The notes under the pieces were generated by a model. It was given only the letters and a program-made list of their open reading frames with translations, was not told where the DNA came from and ran no database searches. This document shows positions 1 through 8,093 of a stretch of DNA of 10,800 nucleotides, in pieces. The translations under genes were made by a program, and so were the position numbers. The stretch comes from Dictyocoela muelleri (Eukaryota; Microsporidia), in NCBI GenBank assembly GCA_016256075.1, contig SDVU01000758.1, forward strand, positions 1 through 10,800. The letters are read 5' to 3'. Positions within the stretch are counted from its first letter, which is position 1; every line of letters starts with the position of its first letter.

Positions 1-76
<76 letters not shown>
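1..76. repeat. TAT trinucleotide microsatellite
   Basis: About 25 uninterrupted TAT units run from the first base of the window, so the array may begin further left. It is a perfect repeat and likely length-variable. Nothing suggests it is translated. Confidence 0.97.
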
Positions 77-78
<2 letters not shown>

Positions 79-732
79 ATTTTTCATTAAATTTTATTTT
101 AAATTTTTCAAACATTACTTTCCGTTTATTTTTTGGAACGAAATCTATTGATAATAGCATTTAAATGTGAAAACACTTCATTTGAATTTTTATATTTTTT
201 ACAAGTTCATTCTTCTGAATATCTCGCCAAACAATCTGTAAATGATAGAATAGCCAGGAATAAAAGTTCGTTTGCTTAAATATTTTCTTAGCACAAACAA
301 GTGGTGCTGGAAAAAAATCTAAAATCCTAAATCCAATATATAAGTTGTTTATTGTGGTAAACCAATTGACACACCAATTTATGATTAAGAATCTAAATAC
401 GTGTCTCAAAAGCGAACCAATAGTTTATTCTTAATTTTATAATAGGTTTCATATGTAAAACTTAAATTTTTGATTAAAGGTATAAAAAGGGTTCCATTAT
501 GCACATTATGTTTTTTACCAGAACATAAAATTTGATAAAAATATTATTTCTGAAAATAAAAAGATTTATTTTAATAAAAGTTCATTATAAACGTATTTTA
601 TTCAAGGACACGTCGGTTATCACCCGATATTCTTCTTAATTCATTTGGAGAACCTTATATATTTCTTAGGTTTTCGAAGATAAAATCTCAGTCAAAATTG
701 ACATATACCGGTCGAAAATAATTACATAAATA
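77..732 (-). other. Unrecognised stretch with decayed coding-like segments
   Basis: No gene can be named here. On the minus strand several short open segments have a protein-like composition. One near 590-650 reads GSPNELRRISGDNRR, and others lie around 160-480, but stops and frame changes break them every few dozen codons. An open segment of about 80 codons at 161-409 begins inside this decay and matches no family I know. The stretch may be the continuation of the similar decayed region at 1253-1721, on the far side of the 743-1251 insertion. Alternatives are an unknown old transposon or chance open frames in AT-rich DNA. Confidence 0.25.
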
Positions 733-742
733 ACATTATTTG

Positions 743-1251
743 GTAATTGAGTCGTTTTTTTTTTTTTGGGGGGGGGGGGCAAGTTTTTTGATTAAAAAAA
801 ATAAAATTGTAAAGAGAATTTCATTTAATTAAAAATAAAATTATTTTATTTCTTTTTTTTTATTATTTTAAGTCATTTTTTGTTAACTCCGTTTTTTTTT
901 TTTTTTTTGGGGGGAGGGCAAATTTTTTGATTAAAAAAAAATTGTAAGGAGAATTAAATGCAATTAAAAATAAAATTAATTTGATCCTAGTCTTTCGTAA
1001 TTTAAAAAGGTAATTTATTTAGAAGATGATCAATTTGTCTTTAATATCTTTGAAATCGAATATTTCAAAAAACATAAGATTGTTCGATCTTAAAGACAAA
1101 TTGATCATCTTCTAAATAAATTACTATTTTAAATTACAAAAGACAAGGATCAAATTAATTTTATTTTTAATTGCATTTAATTCTCCTTACAATTTTTTTT
1201 AATCAAAAAATTTGCCACTCCCCCTCCCCAAAAAAAAAACGACACAATTAC
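743..1251. mobile_element. Palindromic MITE with oligo-T/oligo-G termini
   Basis: The outer ends match as inverted repeats: GTAATTGAGTCG at 743-754 and its near reverse complement at 1240-1251. Each end continues inward into a run of T and then G (13 T and 12 G on the left; C-rich then 10 A on the right). The main inverted arms are 909-1044 and 1090-1229, nearly identical over about 135 bp, with a loop of about 45 bp that holds a small GAAAT/ATTTC hairpin. The flanks repeat a 9-bp sequence with one mismatch (ACATTATTT at 733-741, ACATTATAT at 1252-1260), as expected for a Merlin-like target duplication. There is no coding capacity. The family driving it is unknown. Confidence 0.8.
755..985 (+). 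repeat. Tandemly duplicated left end of the MITE
   Basis: The T-run/G-run end and the next ~65 bp (755-848) recur 137 bp further in (892-985), in the same orientation. Both copies share the order: T run, G run, CAA, a TTTTTTGATTAAAAAAA block, and ATTGTAA followed by a GAGAAT block. Only the inner copy matches the right arm closely through its whole length. Only the outer copy keeps the good terminal TAATTG match and the target duplication. This suggests partial end duplication within one element rather than two independent insertions. Confidence 0.65.
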
Positions 1252-1252
1252 A

Positions 1253-1721
1253 CATTATATCATAGAAAATTAATGGCGAAATTTCATGTCTTCCATAAGA
1301 TAACCAAATATTATAATTTTAAAAAAAACATGGTTTTTCTGAATTAGCCAGTAAAATTATCATGTTTTTATCTAAAAAACCGCTGTCAAGCTGAACATAT
1401 TTATAACAACTAATTGTGAAATTAAGCTCATCATGAATATCATATAGCAATCATATTTGTTATTTTCAATTGCCTTATTCCCGATCCTATTTATATTTCT
1501 AAAAATTGTTCTTTTGCCGAAAATTTACTAATTTCTGATGATCCATACATTTAAATATTTAGATATAATTTGATCCACGTTAAAAAAAAAGAATTTTCGG
1601 CCAAATTATGAATCTTCTTTTACCATATAATTTTATTAATTTGCCCATTATATAAGTTTTAACTGATATGGTATAATTAGTTCTCATTAATTATAAAATC
1701 GTCCTCTGTTAATAACCTCAT
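1253..1721 (-). pseudogene. Decayed coding-like region, product not recognised
   Basis: Minus-strand translation gives a candidate start ATG at 1721 (MRLLTEDDFIINEN). It then gives several protein-like segments spread over all three frames, including SGFLDKNMIILLANSEK and NYNIWLSYGRHEISPL toward 1260. There are multiple frame changes and stops. The residue mix (charged, aromatic and cysteine residues) is less biased than random AT-rich DNA would give. I do not recognise a family: no DDE, polymerase or ATPase motif is visible. The candidate start lies just downstream of the 80-bp direct-repeat copy at 1725-1804. The other side ends at the MITE target duplication, so the MITE may have inserted into this sequence. 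It could be a dead host gene or an unknown transposon. Confidence 0.35.
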
Positions 1722-1724
1722 ATG

Positions 1725-1804
1725 GCAATTACGGTCATAACATCGCTATTTTATTACAGTAATTTTTTACCAATGTAATAATATAACTGTTATTTAAAAA
1801 TAAT
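1725..1804 (+). repeat. 80-bp direct repeat, copy 1
   Basis: This is identical to 2269-2348 except at two positions (A/T at 1728/2272 and A/G near the end). It abuts the left end of the MITE that follows. It contains no recognisable gene or known site. Confidence 0.93.
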
Positions 1805-2268
1805 GGCTGGACCTATTTTTCACCGTAGGTGAAATTTGGTCCGTTTTTCACTTGAAATATAAAAAAAAATTAACGCTTAAGAAGACTATAGACTTGACAG
1901 AAAAAAATCTAAAGAACAGTCTAAAAAATAGCAATGATTGCTATTTTTATAATTTTAAAGAAGTTAGCATAGAAATATACATTTGTAGGTGTATTAAAAA
2001 GACTGGAAAGCTTTACTGAAAACAAACTTAACAAAATTAACAAGCTCAACTAACTTTTTTAGTCGTTGTATAAAGAAAAAATGGCAAAAAAGAACCATTC
2101 TTAAAAATACTAGCTAATACGATCCATATAAATCTGTAAAATATTTAAATTATATTGTTATTAATTTTTAATTTAAATCTTGTTAAAAATTTTTATTATT
2201 TTCACCTCATTTTAACCTTCAGGTGAAAAACGGTCCAAATTTCACCTACGGTGAAAAATAGGTCTAAC
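1805..2268. mobile_element. MITE with ~45-bp terminal inverted repeats
   Basis: The ends pair as inverted repeats. GACCTATTTTTCACCGTAGG begins at 1810, and its reverse complement ends at 2264. The match continues through a GGTCC core and GTTTTTCAC for about 45 bp in all. Each end also holds a small palindrome (TTCACC/GGTGAA). The interior is AT-rich with no coding signal. It includes a perfect hairpin at 1924-1948 (11-bp stem, 3-base loop). Unusually, the flanks are 80-bp direct repeats instead of a short target duplication. The transposase family is unknown. Confidence 0.8.
1924..1948. repeat. Short perfect hairpin inside the MITE
   Basis: The 11-base arm AAAAATAGCAA (1924-1934) pairs with TTGCTATTTTT (1938-1948) around a TGA loop. 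It resembles a terminator hairpin in shape, but nothing suggests that role in this eukaryote-like context. Confidence 0.7.
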
Positions 2269-2348
2269 GCATTTACGGTCATAACATCGCTATTTTATTA
2301 CAGTAATTTTTTACCAATGTAATAATATAACTGTTGTTTAAAAATAAT
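2269..2348 (+). repeat. 80-bp direct repeat, copy 2
   Basis: This is the second copy of 1725-1804, offset by exactly 544 bases, with two mismatches. It begins where the MITE ends. After it the two flanks diverge completely. Confidence 0.93.
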
Positions 2349-2460
2349 ACCTTCTTTATTTATTTATGTTTTTATTGAATTGGCTTCTCTCTAGTAGTGT
2401 TTTGATCATTCATTTGTATGTGTTTTTTCAAAAATAAAATACACCCTTTTTTCGGCACTT

Positions 2461-2484
2461 TGTCTTCACTCGAGAATAAAAAGG
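2461..2484 (+). repeat. Left terminal inverted repeat of the pogo-like element
   Basis: It reads TGTCTTCACTCGAG inward and then an A-rich tail. It pairs with 4383-4406 at 20 of 24 positions. Confidence 0.7.
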
Positions 2485-2600
2485 AAAAAAAAAGAATATT
2501 TTAATATTTCAAAAAATATAAAAAATACATGAAAAATATTTGAAAAAAAGAGACTCTAAATTTCTCGAAAATAAGAAATAAACATTAATTAAAATATTAC

Positions 2601-4281
2601 TTAATAATTTTTTAATAGATAAGTTCCTCTTACTTTCAATATGTCATGTCTGGCTTTGTCATCCTCTTTGCCGTATTTAATACAATGTTCTAATTCTATT
2701 ATCCCATTGTAAAAATTGATCCCTATATCATATATTTCTGAGGTAGTATGTATTTCTAGTTCAGTAGCTGGATGTCCTGGTTTGTTTGCCGCAGTTAAAT
2801 ATTAAACATCGTATAAGTCTTTTAAATATACCAATGAGGTAAATCTTCCAAATATGTCTCTTCGAATTTCAAGATGTTATTCAATAGTATCGTATAGGAT
2901 AAAAGAGACGATTTTAAAAAAAAAATCATCTTGACCAAAAAACATCCAATCTTCAGTGTTAGTCATAATTTTAGTTTGAAACTCGTTCTCATAAATAACG
3001 TCAATTTCACCAATTTCTTCATCTAGTAAAAGTTTTTAAGAGGGCCATGAAGTTTGTTTATATCAAAATCGTCTCATAAAATACCACATATATGAAAACT
3101 GTTAATTATCATTGCAGAATCAACTTTTCTTGAAAAATTTGGACAAATATCAGTTATTTTTTTATAAGAAGGCTGTTTGATATTGTCCGATTTTGTGCGA
3201 TTTTCTTCATCTTCTATTGCTTCTACCATCCATTCATTTATCCGATCGCATTAGTATTGCTGAAATGATCGATTAATAGAAACGTCTAGCATCTGTAATA
3301 AGAGAGTAATTCCTCTGGGAATAAAAATTACAATACAATTAGATCATTATATCTTCCATTCAGTTTTAGATTTGCTGAAAAGAAGTCGATGATAACCAAA
3401 ACTGGCTCTCTAGAAAATCTAGTTTCTCACCTTGAAAGTATATACTTCTCAAAAAATGCAGATGTTATTTCTTCACTTCACATACCTGTCTTTTTTTACG
3501 TCTACGTAAACATTATTATTCGTATCTTTTGGGACTTTTTTAAGTTGGAAAAAAAGACAATGTTTGCCTATAAACCTTCCTTCTGCAGAAATAATTGGCT
3601 TAAAAATAAATCGAGAATGAGAAGTCGGGGCTTTAGACAACAACACGTTTTTGGAACCTTTAACAGTTAACGTTTTGCTGTTTTATTGCTCGAAATATCT
3701 AGGGACTGATCAAATTTTAGTATATTTTTAGACTAAATATCATACAATTTAATCAAAGCACGTATATTGTTAATAAATTATAGCACCAGTGATTTAGCGT
3801 TTGATGGCATTAATCTACATGATGTTTGTGCTCGTGATACAAGGTTATTTCGTTTCTTAAAATTGCTAATAAAACCTCCAGAGCAACTGAAATCATCAAA
3901 TTCTAACCTTTTAGAAATTTTTAAAGCTTATGATTTCAAATATTTATCTTTAACCACCAATCTTTTTAAATTCATATCAAAAACCTTACTATAAAGTTGA
4001 TTTTTCGATGTCTATAAAAGGCGTTTTTGTTCCAGAAGTGCCTAATTTTCTAGATTGAATAATATATTTGATACTGTCATTTAATATCTCCTAGATTTTA
4101 TCTTTTTGGTTAATCCAAGAAATGATCATTTTATCGCTTATAGAATATTTTCTTGCTAATTCAGCTTTGGCTTTTTTTGGAACCATCTTCAGCTTCCGTT
4201 TCTGCGTCCTTTATTACATCTAACTTTAATTTGAGTGTATAGCTATTTCTTGTGGTTTTATTGAAAAAAAAATTTCGACAT
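2601..4281 (-). pseudogene. Pogo/Tigger-like (DDE_1) transposase pseudogene
   Basis: The enzyme would cut and paste a pogo-class transposon in the nucleus. In order on the minus strand there are four recognisable parts. First is an N-terminal helix-turn-helix (TTRNSYTLKLKLDVIKDAE, then MIISWINQK). Second is a CENP-B-type DNA-binding block near 3830-3960 (GGFISNFKKRNNLVSRA). Third is a KGSKNVLLSK strand region, where the usual first catalytic NxDET motif looks eroded to FDQS. Fourth are VIIDFFSAN (Asp at 3385-3387) and LLLQMLDVSINRSF (Asp at 3284-3286), matching the family's lDsf and lQPLDvsin motifs. The C-terminus ends KVRGTYLLKNY plus stop at 2601. The likely start is the ATG at 4281. The full length of about 560 codons fits the family. 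At least six frameshifts or stops make it dead. Confidence 0.85.
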
Positions 4282-4382
4282 TTTTGGTAAAAAAAATTAC
4301 AAAAATCAAAAAAAATCGAAAATAAGACGGGGATTTTCAAACGCAATTAGAAAGAACCCTTCCTATTTTTGAACTTAAGAAA

Positions 4383-4406
4383 CTTTCTTATTTTCGAGGG
4401 AAGACA
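4383..4406 (-). repeat. Right terminal inverted repeat of the pogo-like element
   Basis: On the minus strand it reads TGTCTTCCCTCGAA and then AATAAGAAAG, the partner of 2461-2484. Confidence 0.7.
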
Positions 4407-4415
4407 GTAGTACCA

Positions 4416-4538
4416 GAATACGGCTAATTTTTTAGTAATAATTTACTTAATAAAGTAGTCTTTAAATTATACAAATGTTTGTATAATTTAAAGACTGCTT
4501 TATTAAGTAAATTATTAATAAAAAATTAGCCGTGTATT
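4416..4538. repeat. Near-perfect palindrome, left end of Merlin-1
   Basis: Arms of about 60 bp pair around a 2-base centre at 4476-4477, from ATACGGCTAATTTTTTA inward to TTATACAAA. Only a few mismatches and a 2-base insertion separate the arms. It is closely related to 5541-5671. Confidence 0.93.
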
Positions 4539-4603
4539 GGAATTTTAGCAAAATGCGCATTTTGAAGAAAAAAATAATAATTTTACATTTTGAATAAAAT
4601 TCC

Positions 4604-5494
4604 TTAAAAATGATTTATTATGACCTTACATCGCTTATAAACTCCTCAAAGGAAATATTTATTTTCCTAAAATATGAGAATACTTTGCAGTATGTATTTT
4701 TTATTCAAAGCTATACCATATTCCAAGAGCTTTTTCTTTTTAAAAATATTCCATAATGACTCGATAGTTTGCGTATGGATATTTTTATCTTTAGGGTCAA
4801 CAAATTTTTCCTTGTGTTTAATTATATAGTGTTTTAATCCAATTGATCTTAACACCGAATAGCTTTTATGTTCATCTGTAATTATAACTGTAGACTGATC
4901 AGCATTTTTTTTTATTATTTTTTAAAAACTCTCCTTTCTCTTATCTTTTATAACTTCTAAATGACACAGGCCGTTCCCTTTTCAACTATACATAACATCC
5001 AAACTTTACCAATTTTTCTACCTTTATTATACCTCCTTTTAGCTATAAATGTTCCATCAATTTCTGATATTTGACCTTCGCTACCTAACATTTTTGCTTT
5101 TTTATTGTATTTCCTGCAAATAATATTCTCAATTTTCTTCTTAAATGCGAATATCGTTTTTCTGCCAATGATGCTAAGTGTTAACAATATATTTATTCCA
5201 CAGTTATCATGATAATAACAGTGCAAAAATAATAAAAATGTTCTATTAGATAATTTATTATTGTATAGAACGGTTGATGACCTGGGATATATTTTTGTAT
5301 AGCAGGGTTTTCTGCAGACTACGTACTCTTTTTTTCACATTGAGACATATCTACAAGTCTTCGACAATTGAAAACCTTTTTATTGGAATGTCAAATCCTA
5401 CCATATATAACAATCGTTTGCAAACAACATCTGTGCGTAAGTATGCTGCGAAATCAACTAAACTTAATGAATTTATATTTTTTATGTTTGACAT
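4604..5494 (-). pseudogene. Merlin-1 transposase (IS1595/ISXO2-like DDE) pseudogene
   Basis: The enzyme would excise and insert Merlin DNA. Visible on the minus strand are SEIDGTFIAKRRYNKGRKIG with the first catalytic Asp (5056-5058), then KVWMLCIVEKGT, then VIITDEHKSY with the second Asp (4874-4876). KHKEKFVD and HTQTIESLWNIFKKKK with the catalytic Glu (4760-4762) follow. All three catalytic residues survive, but the frame is broken several times: near 4960 between the first two Asp, by a stop near 4925, and in the N-terminal region near 5300. The C-terminus is probably around 4604. The start at 5494 (MSNIKNINSLSLVDFAAYL) is preceded by CCCC two bases upstream. Length if whole is about 297 residues, right for Merlin. 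A zinc-binding N-terminus is only faintly visible. Confidence 0.87.
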
Positions 5495-5500
5495 GAGGGG
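5490..5500 (-). promoter_or_regulatory. CCC-type start-proximal motif, Merlin-1
   Basis: On the minus strand CCCCTC lies directly before the ATG at 5494. It resembles the CCC-like signals described just ahead of microsporidian start codons. Merlin-2 and Merlin-3 show the same arrangement. Confidence 0.4.
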
Positions 5501-5540
5501 TTATTCAATTTAAAAATAAATATTTCTTTTTACAAAATTT

Positions 5541-5671
5541 AGAAGAATACGTCTAATTTTTTAGTAATGAATTACTTAATAAAGTAGTCTTACAATTATA
5601 CAAACAGTTATATAATTAAAAAGACTACTTTATTAAGTAATTTATTACTAAAAAATTAGTCATATTCTTGT
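5541..5671. repeat. Near-perfect palindrome, right end of Merlin-1
   Basis: Arms of about 64 bp run from AGAAGAATACGTCTAATTTT inward past AAAGTAGTCTT to a centre near 5606. The sequence is the same family as 4416-4538. The outer arm matches the left end of the element slightly further out than the inner arm does, which fixes the orientation of the pair. Confidence 0.93.
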
Positions 5672-5944
5672 ACTAGTACCCCTTTTTCAGTTAAAATGTA
5701 TAAAATTCGAAATGTCACAGGCCGAGTTTCGAATTTCCTTGAAATCACTCTTTAATAAATAATGAGATAATGATATTAAGCTGTCATAACTATAGAAATA
5801 TAGTATTAATATACGGCTGTTCCAGTCTGGTATAGCTGATCTAGATTTGATATAATATTACAAGTAAGTAGACGGGGCTCTCCTAGGTGCGGGGAAGAGT
5901 GCAGCGACGATAATCGGTAAAATAAGCAGTGAAAAATAAAAATT

Positions 5945-6140
5945 CATGAAAAAGCCTCTAATTAACTGTATACTGTAGAGTCATTAATAAAACTAGGATC
6001 GCGTATACAGGTGGGCTTCTGGGTAGCTTAGGGGAGGCGTATTATTAAAATGCATAGAAACTAGTGTCGAAGAACAGTATAGGAGGCAACTTCTAGGGAA
6101 GCAGCTATAGATGTTGTCAGCATGTAATATATATATACAT
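5945..6140 (+). pseudogene. MULE-like transposase 3' end, copy A
   Basis: This 196-bp segment matches the reverse complement of 9887-10085 at roughly 80 percent by eye. The first ~90 bp translate as the end of a protein, ESLIKLGSRIQVGFWVA and a stop at 6029-6031. The partner reads ESLIKLNSRIQMGFWVA with its stop at the same place. The shared 110 bp after the stop look like the 3' non-coding end of an element, ending at TGTTGTCAGCATGTAAT and an AT dinucleotide run. An in-frame stop just upstream shows this copy is dead. Family membership rests on copy B. From 5676 to 5944 there is only a richer-GC patch near 5873-5920 and no gene I can support. Confidence 0.55.
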
Positions 6141-6679
6141 AATTAAAATTTTACACATTAAGAAAAAATAAAAATTTTTTGTATGATTTCATCATTAAAT
6201 AATAGAGTTACATTGAAAATAAAAAAATTCTCAGAGCTAAATGCATTTAAAGACACCTCTATTTAGAATTTTTATTACATTCATGATTACTTACCCTTAT
6301 AGTTGTCTTTTCTTTTCTAATAATACCTTTGTTTTTTTTGGAAAAATTATACTTCACTCATAATCCACACTGAACTTCATCTGTTATAATATTTTCGTGT
6401 TTAATTTACATGTAACATACATGTAGTTAAAATATTTTACAATAATTGTTTGTATCATTACTGTTTTGCCGAGATGAGTCACCCCACTAATTACAACATA
6501 ACAGAAAGCTCTTTTTGCTTTTTTATATATTAGTGACCATATCTATTATAGTTCACTTTTTCTATAAAATAGTTATTTTTAAAACTATCTGACAGTTAAT
6601 TTCATTTCCTAATTATTTGATTAGGTGCCAATTGAGGTATTTAACCTTAATAATTGAATTTTGTATTTCTTTGTTTTGG
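6141..6679. other. Mostly unassigned interval between MULE end and Merlin-2
   Basis: Apart from the P-loop-like fragment described separately (6384-6545), I see nothing here. There is no terminal repeat, no long palindrome and no open frame of note. Base composition is strongly AT-rich. Confidence 0.5.
6384..6545 (-). pseudogene. Possible fragment of a P-loop ATPase
   Basis: About 53 open codons on the minus strand read, in part, YVVISGVTHLGKTVMIQTII and then YMYVTCK, ending at a stop at 6384. GVTHLGKT fits the Walker A pattern GxxxxGK[ST]. A hydrophobic strand precedes it, and an amphipathic helix plus a second strand follow, as in AAA+ and kinase folds. The spacing to the strand ending in a cysteine is like that of the origin-recognition subunit Orc5, but this is only a resemblance. 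Stops lie directly upstream (near 6550), and the downstream sequence changes frame (IITDEVQCGL). If real, it would be the only trace of a non-transposon gene in the window. Chance is a serious alternative for so short a piece. Confidence 0.3.
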
Positions 6680-6848
6680 AACTTTTCTGATTTTGTAAAG
6701 CAATATTTTAGCTTTACCAAATTTAAAAAAAACTTTAAATATATATGTTTTGTGCAATAACCTTTTATTTTTTATTCCAATTTTGTAAAAACTCAGTATG
6801 AATAAGGTGAATAACATAAACAATAAATAATAATTTATTTCAAAACAT

Positions 6849-7699
6849 TTAAAAACTTTTCAAGGACATATTCCTATTGTTCCTAAAAAACACGTGGCAA
6901 TATATTTCAATATGTTTTTTGGTAATTCCATATTCAATATTTATTTTATACTTGAAAATATTCAAAAAACTTTCAATAGTTTGGGTGTGAGAGCCTGTTA
7001 TAATATCGACGAAATTTTTCGAATGGTTAAAATTGTAATGCTCGAATCCTATCTTTGTAAAATTATCATAGGTCTTAATCTATCACTCATAAAATAGTGG
7101 TATCGCAAACAATCTTTATGATGTTTTTTATGTAATGTTTTACGAGTTCTGTCGGGAACTACTTGTATATAACACCTGCCAGATTCACACTCGACTACTC
7201 CAAATCTCATGTTTGTATTATAAAATAGCATCTAACATATTTTGAAAATGCCATTAATGATTCATCGATTTCTACAATCATACCTTGGCCACCCAACATC
7301 GCCATGTCTTTATTAAATTTAAAGATTTTTTGCCAATCCTTGTTTTCAAACTCATGATCAATTTCGTAGAAATTTTACAAATTCTCATGAGTGCTTTGGT
7401 AAGCGTTATTTGTAAAAGTAGAAACACGAAAATAAAATGAATATTAGGTACCACACTTTCATATTTTGAAGAAATGTATTGTGATCAATTGGGATTGTCA
7501 TATTACATACATTATTGCAATAAAATAACACCCTTTTACATTTCATGCGACCTCATATCAGAGCGGCATATTGGACAAGCCATCTTTATTTTTATGATAC
7601 CTACCCTTTATAAAATACTACTTGCATTTTTTTTTTCGTTCTTAAATATTTTACTAATTCAAAAAACCCTATTTTTGATAAATTTTTATGAGGTCTCAT
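6849..7699 (-). pseudogene. Merlin-2 transposase (IS1595/ISXO2-like DDE) pseudogene
   Basis: On the minus strand the start is MRPHKNLSKIGFFELVKYL at 7699. A zinc ribbon follows (ACPICRSDM, then CKRVLFYCNNVC, near 7500-7585). MLGGQGMIVEIDES carries the first catalytic Asp (7264-7266), and FGVVECESGRCYIQVVPDRT follows. MSDRLR carries the second Asp (7082-7084). EHYNFNHSKNF and GSHTQTIESFLNIFK carry the catalytic Glu (6972-6974). The C-terminal YCHVFFRNNRNMSLKSF ends at a stop at 6849. The full length of about 283 codons fits the family, and all catalytic residues and the four cysteines are recognisable. About four or five frame changes or stops (zinc ribbon, near 7330, 7225, 7075) make it inactive. 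CCC lies two bases before the start. Confidence 0.88.
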
Positions 7700-7706
7700 A
7701 TGGGTA
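7697..7706 (-). promoter_or_regulatory. CCC-type start-proximal motif, Merlin-2
   Basis: On the minus strand TACCCAT runs straight into the ATG at 7699, so CCC lies two bases before the start codon. This is nearly the same spacing as in Merlin-1. Confidence 0.4.
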
Positions 7707-7740
7707 TAATAATTTTAATTTTTAATTTTTTTTTAAATTT

Positions 7741-7962
7741 GGTAAAGCAAAAATATTGATATAGCTAAACGTTTATAAAATTGTATTTATACAGGAATAT
7801 CAGTCTTATAATTATGTACTACAAGAGGTATTTATACTTTTATATACGCTTTTATTCTTATATAAAAGTATAAATACCTCTTGTAGTACATAATTAAAGA
7901 CTGATAGTCCTGTATAAATACAATTTTATAACCGTTTCTGTAATCAATATTTTTGCTTTACC
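7741..7962. repeat. 222-bp palindrome at the right end of Merlin-2
   Basis: Arms of about 105 bp (7741-7846 and 7859-7962) pair around a 12-base loop. The outer tips read GGTAAAGCAAAAATATTGAT, and the inner parts contain ATGTACTACAAGAGGTATTT. Mismatches are few and concentrated about 25-35 bases from the tips. Transcribed RNA would form a stem of roughly 100 bp. It lies upstream of the transposase start and could include its promoter. Confidence 0.95.
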
Positions 7963-8093
7963 AAATCAGAAAAGTTTTCTTTTTTACCCAGTGGAGCGAA
8001 AATTAGGATTTTTACCTAAAATAATCAATTTTAAATTATCATTTATATTTAAAAAAATGATTCAAATAATTAAGGAATTTTTAAAAATTTATT

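Larger units (their letters stand above)
2461..4406 (-). mobile_element. Pogo/Tigger-type DNA transposon, decayed
   Basis: The terminal repeats are 2461-2484 and 4383-4406. Read inward, both fit TGTCTTCNCTCGANAATAA, with 20 of 24 positions matching. They enclose 1.95 kb, typical for a pogo-like element, and a transposase pseudogene on the minus strand. A TCGAAAATAAG motif recurs just inside both ends (near 2563 and 4316), possibly as subterminal transposase-binding sites. A clean TA target duplication was not found at these exact borders, so the true termini may lie a few bases further out. The right border is two bases from Merlin-1. Confidence 0.72.
4408..5675 (-). mobile_element. Merlin-1: Merlin transposon with a palindrome at each end
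   Basis: The outermost inverted match is TAGTAC followed by AGAATA at 4408-4420, and its counterpart is at about 5663-5675. It continues inward through CTAATTTTTTAGTAATAA and the ACTTAATAAAGTAGTCTT block. The element is about 1.27 kb, normal for Merlin, and holds one minus-strand transposase pseudogene. Each terminal repeat is itself a near-perfect palindrome of about 125 bp. I see no 8-9 bp target duplication. The right tip GTACTAGTAC (5670-5679) is itself palindromic, so the exact border is uncertain by a few bases. Confidence 0.72.
6680..7976 (-). mobile_element. Merlin-2: Merlin transposon with one palindromic end
   Basis: The ends match as inverted repeats: AACTTTTCTGATTTTGTAAA from 6680, and its near reverse complement ends at 7976. 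They enclose 1.3 kb with a minus-strand Merlin transposase pseudogene. The right end continues into a 222-bp palindrome (7741-7962). The left end has only the tips of that palindrome (GTAAAGC and GCTTTAC around a 10-base centre, 6696-6719) and then AAATTT, which also borders the right palindrome. A TTCTTTGTT/TTCTTTTTT pair near 6667 and 7977 could be a target duplication, but its left copy is 4 bases off the end, so this is weak. Confidence 0.75.

Noticed and set aside
1924-1948. Hairpin as a bacterial-type transcription terminator
   Set aside because: The flanks are a MITE interior in eukaryote-like DNA, there is no upstream gene, and the stem is mostly A-T.
1725-2348. The two 80-bp direct repeats as a CRISPR array or LTR pair
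   Set aside because: There are only two copies, the intervening sequence has its own inverted repeats, and there is no reverse transcriptase, primer site or cas gene.
3389-3994. Two plus-strand open frames (3389-3670 and 3767-3994)
   Set aside because: They lie opposite the minus-strand pogo-type transposase pseudogene, whose motifs are clear. Their own translations show no family features.
5274-5513. Plus-strand open frame of 79 codons
   Set aside because: It is the antisense of the N-terminal part of the Merlin-1 transposase.
5945-6140. The repeated GC-richer segment as a retroelement LTR, a tRNA or an rRNA piece
   Set aside because: It starts with a shared protein C-terminus and stop codon in both copies, has no cloverleaf, and matches no rRNA landmark I know. 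A transposon 3' end explains it better.
6894-7097. Plus-strand open frame of 67 codons
   Set aside because: It is antisense to the Merlin-2 catalytic Glu region (HTQTIES on the minus strand).
7474-7725. Plus-strand open frame of 83 codons, hydrophobic
   Set aside because: It is antisense to the Merlin-2 zinc ribbon and start; the cysteine pattern is on the minus strand.
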